A stretch of DNA of 18,571 nucleotides, taken from positions 1 to 18,571 of the forward strand of contig WTCC01000199.1 of NCBI GenBank assembly GCA_013138755.1. The letters run 5' to 3'. The stretch's first letter is position 1; every line of letters starts with the position of its first letter. The notes under the pieces were generated by a model. It made no database searches and was not told the DNA's origin. It saw nothing but the letters and a program-made list of their open reading frames with translations. This document shows, one piece after another, positions 1-6,522 of the stretch. This DNA comes from Gammaproteobacteria bacterium (GTDB taxonomy: Bacteria > Pseudomonadota > Gammaproteobacteria > SZUA-229). The position numbers were made by a program, and so were the translations under genes.

Positions 1-89
1 AAAATAACTTGCACGACGGCGAGTATCACCCAGGCTAACGGAGATAAAAACATACTGCGAAATTCACGTTTAGCAATCGTTAGAATCAT
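1..89 (-). CDS. ABC-2 type transporter permease, N-terminal part only
   Basis: Only the first 29 codons lie in the window; the gene runs off the left edge. The visible residues begin MILTIAKREFRSMFLSPLAW and lead into a hydrophobic helix. This is the usual start of GldF-type ABC-2 permeases: a short amphipathic segment, then the first membrane helix. The ATG (89-87) overlaps the TGA of the ATPase gene (88-86) by the classic ATGA arrangement, so the two are almost certainly one operon and one exporter in the inner membrane. Substrate unknown. Confidence 0.8.
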   Translation of the reverse strand, partial: MILTIAKREFRSMFLSPLAWVILAVVQVI

Positions 90-1033
90 GCTGCTTCATC
101 CGCCTTGCTGCTGTCAGTCATACTTGAATCAGTTGTCGTGAGATCGATAAAAATCTGCTCCAGTGATGTCTGGTGTAGTGAAAAATGGGTTAAGCCCCAT
201 CCTTGTTGCACGATATATTCACTGAGCTTGTCGGCGGCTAAATCGCTCTCAACAGTAAAACTATGATCATCGATCATGTCAATCGATTTGAAGGCATGAT
301 GGTCGCCCAGTTTTTCTACGCCAACATTCTCTGTTAGCGTTATTTCAAATTTTGTACTCTGCTTGCCAAGCATGTCATCCATACTGGCGCTGTAAACAAT
401 GTCACCCTGGTTGATGATCTGCACACGGTTACACACCGCCTGAACTTCAGGCAGGATATGGGTACACAATATAATACCTTGTGATTCACCGAGACTTTTA
501 ATCAGGTTGCGAATTTCCAGAATCTGAATAGGGTCTAGGCCAACTGTTGGTTCGTCAAGAATAATCACTGCTGGTGAATGCAATATAGCTTGCGCGATAC
601 CGACACGCTGTTGATAGCCTTTCGATAAGTTACCAATAAGTCTGTGATGAACATCCCCCAAACCACAACGTTCAGTGGCAGAGTCACAAGCACTAGTGAG
701 TGCTGATTTTTCAAGCTTATGCAGACGACCACAAAACTGTAGATATTCTGTAACTGTCATCTCTTTATAGAGTGGCGGGTTCTCGGGCAGATAACCTATT
801 GATGCTTTCGCCGCCTTCGGGTTCTCTAATAGATCTACACCATTAATCCTTATCTCACCCAGCGTTGGCGCCAAGTTGCCCGTTAACATCTGCATCGTCG
901 AAGACTTGCCCGCACCATTAGGGCCAAGAAAACCCAAAATATCACCGGCAGCCAGTTCGAAACTGATGTTATTCACCGCACAGAAATTACCGTAGCGACG
1001 AGTCAGATTGTTAACAGAGATAAGAGAAGACAT
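86..1033 (-). CDS. ABC transporter ATP-binding protein, GldA-like exporter type
   Basis: This 315-residue protein has all the hallmarks of an ABC ATPase. The Walker A GPNGAGKS is at residues 37-44, a YLPE Q-loop-type segment at 81-84, the signature LSKGYQQR at 136-143, and Walker B with catalytic Glu in IILDEP at 157-162. The switch His lies in CTHILPE around residue 192. Sequence style and length match the ATPases of GldA/NatA-type ABC-2 exporters, which drive export through a separate permease. That permease begins in the 4-nt stop/start overlap downstream. The last 90 or so residues form the usual regulatory C-terminal extension. No good Shine-Dalgarno sequence precedes the ATG. The gene is divergent from the hydantoinase gene with only 79 bp between. 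GldA is a name borrowed from gliding bacteria; nothing here indicates gliding. Confidence 0.9.
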   Translation of the reverse strand: MSSLISVNNLTRRYGNFCAVNNISFELAAGDILGFLGPNGAGKSSTMQMLTGNLAPTLGEIRINGVDLLENPKAAKASIGYLPENPPLYKEMTVTEYLQFCGRLHKLEKSALTSACDSATERCGLGDVHHRLIGNLSKGYQQRVGIAQAILHSPAVIILDEPTVGLDPIQILEIRNLIKSLGESQGIILCTHILPEVQAVCNRVQIINQGDIVYSASMDDMLGKQSTKFEITLTENVGVEKLGDHHAFKSIDMIDDHSFTVESDLAADKLSEYIVQQGWGLTHFSLHQTSLEQIFIDLTTTDSSMTDSSKADEAA

Positions 1034-1089
1034 GGGGCGCTATTATTACTGATTTACCGTAGCTTGCAAGGTTTATATGGGTGTGGGCA

Positions 1090-1110
1090 GGCATTATCTT
1101 TTATAATGCC
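1090..1110 (+). promoter_or_regulatory. Inverted repeat with TATAAT just before the hydantoinase start codon
   Basis: Arms GGCATTA (1090-1096) and TAATGCC (1104-1110) pair perfectly around a 7-nt centre and end two bases before the ATG at 1113. The right half contains a perfect TATAAT (1102-1107). If this is the -10 element, transcription would start at or within a base of the ATG, giving a leaderless mRNA, which fits the absence of a ribosome binding site. No convincing -35 element sits 16-18 bp upstream, so an activator or operator role for the repeat is possible. Confidence 0.4.
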
Positions 1111-1112
1111 AC

Positions 1113-3161
1113 ATGGCTAAATTCCTCGGCGTCGATACTGGCGGTACTTTCACAGATTTCATTCTTTACGATGACGAATCCAAAGCAATTCGTATCCACA
1201 AAGTACTCTCCACACCAAAGTCACCCGAAAAAGCCATCTTGCAGGGTATTGCTGATTTAGCTGCTGTTGATAAGGCAGGAGAAACTAAAGCGCTAACAAT
1301 GATTCATGGTTCAACCGTTGCCACCAATGCCATATTGGAAGGTAAGGGTGTGCGTACTGCTTATATTGCCAATAAAGGCTTTGCTGATGTACTCACCATC
1401 GGTCGGCAGGCGCGTGAAGAGTTATACAATTTAACACCGATAAAAAAACCACCATTAATCGATCGCGAATTATGCCTGGAAGTTAACTCACGCTTAAGCG
1501 CGCAGAGCGAACACCTGCAACAGGCCAGCGAGCAGGATTTAGCCGAACTAAATAAACAACTCGAAGTGCTTGCCCCCGAAGCTATCGCCATCAATCTGCT
1601 ATTCTCGTTTTTTGATGACAGTGAAGAATTAAAGATAGAGCAATCCATCGTTGAACACTTTGGTGCAGATAAATTCTTCATCAGTCGTTCATCCGACGTA
1701 TTGCCAGAATACAAAGAATTCGAACGCGGTATGACCACCGCGCTAAATGCCAAGGTCGGACCACTCATGCAGGGTTACTTAAAACGCCTGGAAGAAGAAC
1801 TAGCCGGTTGTGCGCTTTCAATCATGCAAAGTTCAGGTGGAACCACCAGTGCCGAACATGCCGGGCGTTATCCGGTAAACCTTCTGTTGTCCGGCCCTGC
1901 TGGTGGGCTTAAAGGAGCGCAGACCGTTGCTAGCTTGTCAGGTGAAGATAAGATACTGACCTTTGATATGGGTGGAACATCGACGGACGTATCCATCATC
2001 GATAAAGAAATTGGTTTTACCACTGGCGCAAAAATAGGCGGCTATCCGGTAGCCGTCCCGATGGTCGATATGCATACCATCGGTGCCGGTGGTGGGTCTA
2101 TAGCGCAGGTTGATGCTGGCGGGCTGTTACTCGTCGGTCCAGAATCTGCTGGCGCAGATCCGGGGCCTGCGTGTTATGGCAAAGGCGGCAAGCTTCCCAC
2201 CGTGACTGATGCCAATGTGGTTTTGGGCCGGTTACTGCCGCAGTCGTTTCTCGGCGGTAACATGCCGTTGGATAAAGACGCAGCGTTTACCGCAGTACAG
2301 AGAATCGCCGATGCACTGTCGACGGGTGATAAGCGAATGAGCGTCGAACAAGCTGCTCAGGGCATAATCGATGTAGTCAATGACCACATGGTTCGCGCCT
2401 TGCGCGTCATGTCAGTCGAGCGCGGAGAAGACCCGAAAGACTTTACACTGGTATCGTTTGGCGGTGCTGGTGGTCTGCATGTCTGCGCACAGGCAGAAGA
2501 ACTTGAAATGACAAAAGCACTGGTGCCGGTAAATGCAGGAGTATTGTCTGCGCTGGGTATGTTGGCAGCCGATGCCAGTCGAGAACGTTCGCGCACCATT
2601 AATAAGTGTGTGAAAGATTGTGACGCCCAAAGTATTGAGAGCGTTTTTTCAGAATTAGTAAATCACGCGAAAGATGAGCTTGGTGCACCAGACGATAAAA
2701 TAACAATAGCCCTCACTGTTGATGTTCGATATCAAGGGCAAAGTAATACACTTAATTTTGCCTACAAGGATGTAGGTAGTAGAGCAACGCAGGAGCAGTT
2801 GCCGAGAACATGGGATGGATTGCAAGATATTGAACAGGCTTTTCATCAGAAACATGAAGACAGTTATGGTCATCAGTTAGATATTGATGTTGAGTTAGTC
2901 AATGTGCGAGTGCGTGTTGTTGAAGAGCAGGCATCATTTACATTGCCTGCGTGGGTAGCAACAGAAAAATCTAAACAATCATATGTGGCAATGGCGGGGT
3001 TAGATGAGGATATTTTGGTTACAAATCGAGCTAGTTTAAAAGTTGGGCAGCAGGTAGAAGGACCAACATTGATATTGGAAACTAGTTCTACTACATGGTT
3101 GGCAACGGGATGGCGTGCTGAAATGGATAATGTTGGGAGCTTAAAGTTAGTTAAAATGTAA
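1113..3161 (+). CDS. hyuA: Hydantoinase/oxoprolinase family protein, A subunit (HyuA-like)
   Basis: This 682-residue protein is full length for the HyuA/acetone carboxylase beta/5-oxoprolinase family, whose members open or carboxylate cyclic amides and ketones in an ATP-dependent way. The N-terminal phosphate-binding motif GVDTGGTFTD is at residues 6-15. It is followed by the MIHGSTVATNAILE segment near 63-76, the second actin-like phosphate motif FDMGGTSTDV near residue 285, and GAGGGS near 324. The start at 1113 is fixed because the first motif begins at residue 6; there is no Shine-Dalgarno sequence. Family members normally work with a HyuB subunit encoded next door, and none is in this window. 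The last 180 codons are visibly more AT-rich than the first 500. The 3' end is partly duplicated downstream. The substrate cannot be told from sequence alone. Confidence 0.9.
   Translation: MAKFLGVDTGGTFTDFILYDDESKAIRIHKVLSTPKSPEKAILQGIADLAAVDKAGETKALTMIHGSTVATNAILEGKGVRTAYIANKGFADVLTIGRQAREELYNLTPIKKPPLIDRELCLEVNSRLSAQSEHLQQASEQDLAELNKQLEVLAPEAIAINLLFSFFDDSEELKIEQSIVEHFGADKFFISRSSDVLPEYKEFERGMTTALNAKVGPLMQGYLKRLEEELAGCALSIMQSSGGTTSAEHAGRYPVNLLLSGPAGGLKGAQTVASLSGEDKILTFDMGGTSTDVSIIDKEIGFTTGAKIGGYPVAVPMVDMHTIGAGGGSIAQVDAGGLLLVGPESAGADPGPACYGKGGKLPTVTDANVVLGRLLPQSFLGGNMPLDKDAAFTAVQRIADALSTGDKRMSVEQAAQGIIDVVNDHMVRALRVMSVERGEDPKDFTLVSFGGAGGLHVCAQAEELEMTKALVPVNAGVLSALGMLAADASRERSRTINKCVKDCDAQSIESVFSELVNHAKDELGAPDDKITIALTVDVRYQGQSNTLNFAYKDVGSRATQEQLPRTWDGLQDIEQAFHQKHEDSYGHQLDIDVELVNVRVRVVEEQASFTLPAWVATEKSKQSYVAMAGLDEDILVTNRASLKVGQQVEGPTLILETSSTTWLATGWRAEMDNVGSLKLVKM
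3100..3133 (+). repeat. Direct repeat, copy 1 (inside the 3' end of hyuA)
   Basis: This 34-bp stretch encodes LATGWRAEMDNV near the C-terminus of the hydantoinase. It matches 32 of 34 bases with the stretch at 3223-3256. The differences are c/t at the fourth base and a/g in the ATG/GTG codon. Confidence 0.9.
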
Positions 3162-3222
3162 TTTCATTGAGATTGTAAATTTTTGTACTTGTAATAATGA
3201 CGATATAAGAAATTAAAGGGGC

Positions 3223-3256
3223 TGGTAACGGGATGGCGTGCTGAAGTGGATAATGT
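3223..3256 (+). repeat. Direct repeat, copy 2 (remnant of a hyuA 3' end)
   Basis: This lies 62 bp downstream of the hyuA stop codon. Read in the matching frame (from 3222) it gives LVTGWRAEVDNV and then a TGA stop at 3258-3260. It therefore looks like the very end of a second hydantoinase-type coding sequence, with an in-frame stop only eight codons upstream. It is either a leftover of a former tandem copy or the original gene end displaced by recombination. The rest of the 3162-3301 gap is AT-rich with nothing else recognised. Confidence 0.75.
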
Positions 3257-3301
3257 GTGACGCATTATAAAAGATTAATTATCGTTGAATCCGAATGTTT
3301 T

Positions 3302-4000
3302 TTATAAGGTAGGCCAATTTTTTAATTGGCATCTGTAGTTTTTCCATAGAAAAACCAACCCTAAAAAATACATGTTGAGTAATAGTGAAAAATTCCATTC
3401 TACGATGTTTTCACTCATGTCTGTTTTAGTCTGAGTAACGTCTAATGTGATACTGGTAATGCCAATTATCAGTATCAGTACTAGAACGATAAGTTGATAT
3501 CTGCATACGTTAAGACTTATAGGATTGTTTTTCATCATCAATGGCAGAATATTATAATGCTGTTTGAGAAGTAATAATTGAGCTAATGGCGTGAAAGTGA
3601 AGAATATCATGATGCCATAACGTCGCATGAAACGGTTTACCTCGCCTGTCGTACCCAGGTAGTCTATATAAACGATGAGAAAAACTGCACCGGTTATCCC
3701 TAGCCAGGTAATGGCGTGAGCAGTTTTCGTTGTGTGCCCGTAGAGTTGGCTTAGCCAGTGCTGTGTTGTTATCCAGAACCATATCAGCAGTAATGAATAT
3801 GCAATCATTGTCGGGCGAAATAAATATATAGAATTTCCGCTACGTGCAGCGCGGCTAATTGTGGTGCAGCCTTCCAGATAAGGTATGCACCAGGGTATAT
3901 TCTGCTCATAGGCACTAAGTAAGTAGGCTGCATTAGAAACAAGCAACGGTAATATTGTAATTATTATTGCCAGTGTTCTCGGTTGCATCTTGTGTACCAT
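3302..4000 (-). CDS. Predicted inner-membrane protein, unknown function
   Basis: A 232-residue protein with about six hydrophobic helices. One is near the N-terminus (residues 9-28), one near 65-80, a pair near 92-112 and 130-145, one near 167-186 and one near 205-220. A polar loop after the first helix contains CIPYLEGCTTISRAARSG, a conserved-looking segment. The helix count and this loop faintly recall FRAG1/DRAM/Sfk1-type membrane proteins, but I cannot confirm that. No catalytic motif is visible. The reading could start at the first Met or at Met5; neither has a clear ribosome binding site. The gene is convergent with hyuA and divergent from the DUF3047-like gene. Confidence 0.65.
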   Translation of the reverse strand: MVHKMQPRTLAIIITILPLLVSNAAYLLSAYEQNIPWCIPYLEGCTTISRAARSGNSIYLFRPTMIAYSLLLIWFWITTQHWLSQLYGHTTKTAHAITWLGITGAVFLIVYIDYLGTTGEVNRFMRRYGIMIFFTFTPLAQLLLLKQHYNILPLMMKNNPISLNVCRYQLIVLVLILIIGITSITLDVTQTKTDMSENIVEWNFSLLLNMYFLGLVFLWKNYRCQLKNWPTL

Positions 4001-4175
4001 TTGTAGTGCGTAGTTAGTATATCAAATCGGTGGGTTTTAATTAATGAGGTGATTGCTTTTAGGGATTGGAGTTTATTTGGTTTAGATAAGTGATCCTATT
4101 GTGATATTTTAATGTTAGTGTTTGTTGTATCTGCCAGATCTTTTCTGGCTATCTCTATGTAGATTGATGGAGCCT

Positions 4176-4838
4176 ATGAAGAAACCCTTGATAATATTTT
4201 ATGTATGGTTTGTATTATTGCTGCAAACGAGCACCTTATTTGCTGATGTGAAAGATGGAGCTGTTTTATTACAAGCAGATAATTTTGAGCATATCGAATT
4301 TTCACGGATAAATTCAAGTCGTTATAGTTTCCATGACCAGCAATTAAAAATTGAGGTTGATGATAGCGCCTCTTTTTTGATGAAGTCTTTTGTACAAGTC
4401 AGGCAGATTAAGCAGGTTAGTGTTGAATGGCGCAGCGAAGGTGAACCTGAAATAAAAAGCGTACAACATGAAGAGCAACGAGAAGGTGACGATGCGGTCT
4501 TCAAAATTGGTTTGTTACTTAGCGGTGAAGATTCGTTCTTTAATCCTTTTTTACCATCGTGGATGAAACGTGTTGAAGAATCGTTGAAGTATCCTTCTGA
4601 CAATATGATCTATCTGTTGGTAAAGGCTAAACACGCTTCAGGTGAGCAATGGATTAATCCATATAATAAAAGAATTTCGATGATTGCAATGAACGTTGTT
4701 GCTGGTGACAAAGATTGGTATACCTCTAATTACACCTTCGAGACTCCAGTAAATGTTGTTGCTATATGGTTGATGGCAGATGGTGATAATACGGATTCCC
4801 GTTTTACTGTGAAGATAAAAAGCCTTTCGCTTGACTGA
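4176..4838 (+). CDS. Exported DUF3047-like protein
   Basis: I chose the ATG at 4176 because the protein then begins MKKPLII, followed by a hydrophobic stretch and LFA-D, a textbook signal peptide with cleavage after about residue 23. The open frame extends 18 codons further upstream to 4122, and another ATG is at 4167. The mature part resembles DUF3047 proteins: an EGDDAVFKIGLLLSG segment like the family's GDD-aaR-vyV-F core, and a C-terminal VAIWLMADGDNTDSRF segment like its conserved DxDNT end. The similarity is judged by eye and is divergent. It should be periplasmic; function unknown. A GC-rich 6-bp hairpin (GCCAGA/TCTGGC, 4133-4149) lies in the likely leader. The gene stands alone. Confidence 0.7.
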   Translation: MKKPLIIFYVWFVLLLQTSTLFADVKDGAVLLQADNFEHIEFSRINSSRYSFHDQQLKIEVDDSASFLMKSFVQVRQIKQVSVEWRSEGEPEIKSVQHEEQREGDDAVFKIGLLLSGEDSFFNPFLPSWMKRVEESLKYPSDNMIYLLVKAKHASGEQWINPYNKRISMIAMNVVAGDKDWYTSNYTFETPVNVVAIWLMADGDNTDSRFTVKIKSLSLD

Positions 4839-4986
4839 GATTAGATAAGGAGGGTGGGATATTTCGTGTGTTTATTGAAGATATATCATTCCCTTGATGT
4901 TGATATTTATATCAATAGTGATGGTAAGCCAATATGACAATAAATATCATTTGTCGCCGACCCGATTCAGGATAAAAGGAATAGAT

Positions 4987-5207
4987 ATGGAGAATGAAAT
5001 CGAAAAATAACTTGAGCAATTTTAGGCAGTCTATCAACTTATAACAGAATTTTTCGTTAACTATAGCTTCCAGATTCTGGGCGCAATTATAGTCTTTATT
5101 ATCGGGATATTCGTTGCACGTAAGGTTAGTAATTATATCTTCAAGATATGTGAGCGAAAAAACCTGGATGTTACACTCAGTCGTTTTATCGCCAGTACAG
5201 TAAAGAG
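4987..5207 (+). pseudogene. mscS: mscS N-terminal fragment, broken mechanosensitive channel
   Basis: An ATG with a good AGGA ribosome site six bases upstream opens a frame with stops at codons 8 (TAA, 5008) and 13 (TAG, 5023). Past them it continues as clear coding sequence: AVYQLITEFFVNYSFQILGA, then a hydrophobic helix ending FVARKVSNYI, then CERKNLDVTLSRFIASTVK. This is the N-terminus and first pore-region helix of a small-conductance mechanosensitive channel. Homology stops at 5207, exactly where a CAATAGGGGATAG repeat begins. The matching C-terminal end lies at 5655-5791 in the same orientation. Together they show an mscS gene killed by two nonsense mutations and loss of its centre, roughly 150 or more residues compared with typical members of about 280. 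Confidence 0.85.
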
Positions 5208-5231
5208 CAATAGGGGATAGACCACGGTTCT
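5208..5231 (+). repeat. CAATAGGGGACAG-type repeat, left copy
   Basis: The sequence reads CAATAGGGGATAG, then ACCACGGTT at the break in mscS. It matches the right copy at 5631-5654 over about 22 bases with one mismatch in the first 21 (GATAG for GACAG). From memory, a GGGGACAGACCACG-type sequence is common next to IS200-like REP-associated tyrosine transposase genes in gammaproteobacteria; no such transposase is in this window. Confidence 0.75.
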
Positions 5232-5318
5232 ATTTGAGTCGACCTTTTTAAGAATGCAACAAACCCCGTCCGATGAAAAATGGACATCGGTCTCAATCTC
5301 TATACACCTGAATCAACC

Positions 5319-5513
5319 TCAGGCGACAGTAAGGTATACCGCCACTAATAACATAACAAATGCGAAGGCCTGAATTCCGATCCGTGTGAACATCAGTTGT
5401 TCGCTATGTTTTTCATCGTAAGAGCCACCCATTGCCATGGATCCGACACCCCATGCGAGGGTAGCGATGGTTGCGACTAGAGCAAGTATAATAGTCAGTG
5501 TAAGTAATGACAT
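5319..5513 (-). CDS. HIG1-type twin-transmembrane small protein
   Basis: A 64-residue protein with two membrane helices (residues 4-24 and 43-63) joined by a short loop, MAMGGSYDEKHSEQLMFTRI. The G-S-M...GG...S..LM..R...Q pattern is that of the HIG_1_N (hypoxia-induced gene) family. In mitochondria and some bacteria these proteins associate with respiratory oxidases. A perfect ribosome site, AGGAGGTG, lies five bases before the ATG. An FNR-like promoter is directly upstream. The gene lies antisense within the remains of mscS and is bordered by CAATAGGGGACAG-type repeats. An imperfect hairpin (CCGATG/CATCGG, 5270-5290) follows the stop but lacks a clear T-run on this strand. Family assignment is by pattern only, but the fit is good. 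Confidence 0.75.
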   Translation of the reverse strand: MSLLTLTIILALVATIATLAWGVGSMAMGGSYDEKHSEQLMFTRIGIQAFAFVMLLVAVYLTVA

Positions 5514-5531
5514 AATTCACCTCCTTTCTTA

Positions 5532-5572
5532 ATTATAATTAGAAAGGGGTGTTTATCATTGATATAGGTCAA
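5532..5572 (-). promoter_or_regulatory. FNR-like class II promoter for the HIG1 gene
   Basis: Positions 5559-5572 read TTGATATAGGTCAA on the plus strand, one mismatch from the FNR/ANR consensus TTGAT-N4-ATCAA. On the minus strand a perfect TATAAT (5537 to 5532) follows after 21 bp, putting the box centre at about -40.5 from the inferred start. FNR-type activators at class II promoters sit at -41.5. The transcript would begin about 15 nt before the start codon, just ahead of the AGGAGGTG ribosome site. No -35 element is visible, as expected for an activator-dependent promoter. Confidence 0.65.
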
Positions 5573-5614
5573 CAATTGAAAATGCGCTGATTTGGAAAGA
5601 GATAAACAATAGAA

Positions 5615-5654
5615 CAATAGGGGACAGAAACAATAGGGGACAGACCACGGTTTT
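5615..5654 (+). repeat. CAATAGGGGACAG-type repeat, right copies in tandem
   Basis: Two head-to-tail units: CAATAGGGGACAG (5615-5627) and the same 13-mer at 5631-5643, the latter extended by ACCACGGTTTT to 5654. A third partial CAATAG lies at 5608-5613. The orientation is the same as the left copy, so a segment of about 400 bp holding the HIG1 gene is bounded by direct repeats. MscS coding sequence resumes immediately after. Confidence 0.8.
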
Positions 5655-5791
5655 TCATGCTACTTTTCAAACTCAATTATCAAAAGAGATGATAAGGTAA
5701 TGCGAATTCTGAAATTTTGTTTGCACTTCAAAAAGCAGATATCACGATTCCTTTCCCACAGAGAGAAGTGCGCTTACTGAAGGAAGACTGA
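5655..5791 (+). pseudogene. mscS: mscS C-terminal fragment
   Basis: From 5702 the frame reads ANSEILFALQKAD and then ITIPFPQREVRLLKED, with a TGA at 5789. The IPFPQRxV block is the highly conserved C-terminus of MscS channels. Upstream, another frame gives QTQLSKEMIR (5668-5697), which fits the preceding part of the same domain and implies a frameshift near 5697; in-frame stops at 5690 and 5693 block the downstream frame. This fragment pairs with the N-terminal fragment at 4987-5207. The stretch 5792-5826 holds no other feature. Confidence 0.85.
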
Positions 5792-5826
5792 TAAACGTAA
5801 GAATCCCTCAGGCGCATTACTGTGTC

Positions 5827-6522
5827 CTACTGTTGGCTGTTATGAACAACTATGAGTTGTACGTTATCGATGGCTTCAAACATTAATGCGTCACCACGAA
5901 CAAGGGTTCCATTTTCAATTGCTTCACCATTTGCGATGCCTTTTCCTCGGGTGATGTAAGCCAGAAACGTTTCATCCACGGTAATGCTTTGCCCGCTTTC
6001 GAGGACGGCAACCTCAATTTTCGTCTTTGATGGAAAATCTGCCTGGTTGCTCTCATCGCCACCATAGATTCGCGTGAGTTCACCAGAAGTGGGTTGATAC
6101 ACTTTGTAGTCGGCAGCCTGGCCGGGCTGTTCAGGTAAAACCCAGAGTTGAATCATCCTGTTCCATTCATCATCAGGATTGATTTCATTGTGTGAGAATC
6201 CTTCGCCACCAGCACGTTGGACCTGTACTTCGTTTTTAATCAGGTCTTTACCATTTTCTAATGAGCCTTCGTGAGAGATGCGACCATCAACCAATACCGA
6301 AATAACATCGATCTCATGATGGTTGTGCATGTGTGTCTCACCGTGTGGCATGAAGCGCGCATCTGCGAGGTAGACGAACCTGCCTAAACCGGGCCAGCTG
6401 CCATCGTTGTTTTCTTGTGGGCCAAATACTTTGGGATCTTTTACCAGACGATGTTCTTTAAGACCGGCAAAGCCGCCTTCAGTCAAGCTGTCGCGCTTTA
6501 ATGTTTGTATAGGATTATTCAT
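5827..6522 (-). CDS. Pirin family bicupin protein
   Basis: A 231-residue protein of typical pirin length. The N-terminal cupin carries the metal-binding set seen in YhhW-type pirins. His66 and His68 are in HMHNHHEID; His111 and Glu113 are in FSHNEINP. Bacterial pirins bind iron or a similar metal; some act as quercetin 2,3-dioxygenases, but the substrate here is not predictable. A strong GGAGG site lies five bases before the ATG. The start overlaps the last 8 bases of the FMN reductase gene upstream, so the two are co-transcribed and probably translationally coupled. A divergent LysR gene probably controls the pair; LysR/NAD(P)H-reductase/pirin groupings are common in proteobacteria. Confidence 0.9.
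   Translation of the reverse strand: MNNPIQTLKRDSLTEGGFAGLKEHRLVKDPKVFGPQENNDGSWPGLGRFVYLADARFMPHGETHMHNHHEIDVISVLVDGRISHEGSLENGKDLIKNEVQVQRAGGEGFSHNEINPDDEWNRMIQLWVLPEQPGQAADYKVYQPTSGELTRIYGGDESNQADFPSKTKIEVAVLESGQSITVDETFLAYITRGKGIANGEAIENGTLVRGDALMFEAIDNVQLIVVHNSQQ

Noticed and set aside
1361..1768. 135-codon open frame antisense inside hyuA
   Set aside because: It is a shadow of the hydantoinase coding sequence, with Ser/Cys-rich low-complexity translation and no ribosome site; the same holds for the antisense frames inside rhlE, DUF502, TerC and LysR.
4900..4915. Palindrome TTGATAT-TT-ATATCAA upstream of the mscS remnant
   Set aside because: The half-site spacing is six, not the four of an FNR box, and the gene downstream is dead; I cannot assign a regulator.
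5523..5547. Inverted repeat CCTTTCT/AGAAAGG around the HIG1 leader, first read as a hairpin hiding the ribosome site
   Set aside because: With the TATAAT inside it acting as the -10 element, the upstream arm would not be transcribed, so no such RNA hairpin would form.
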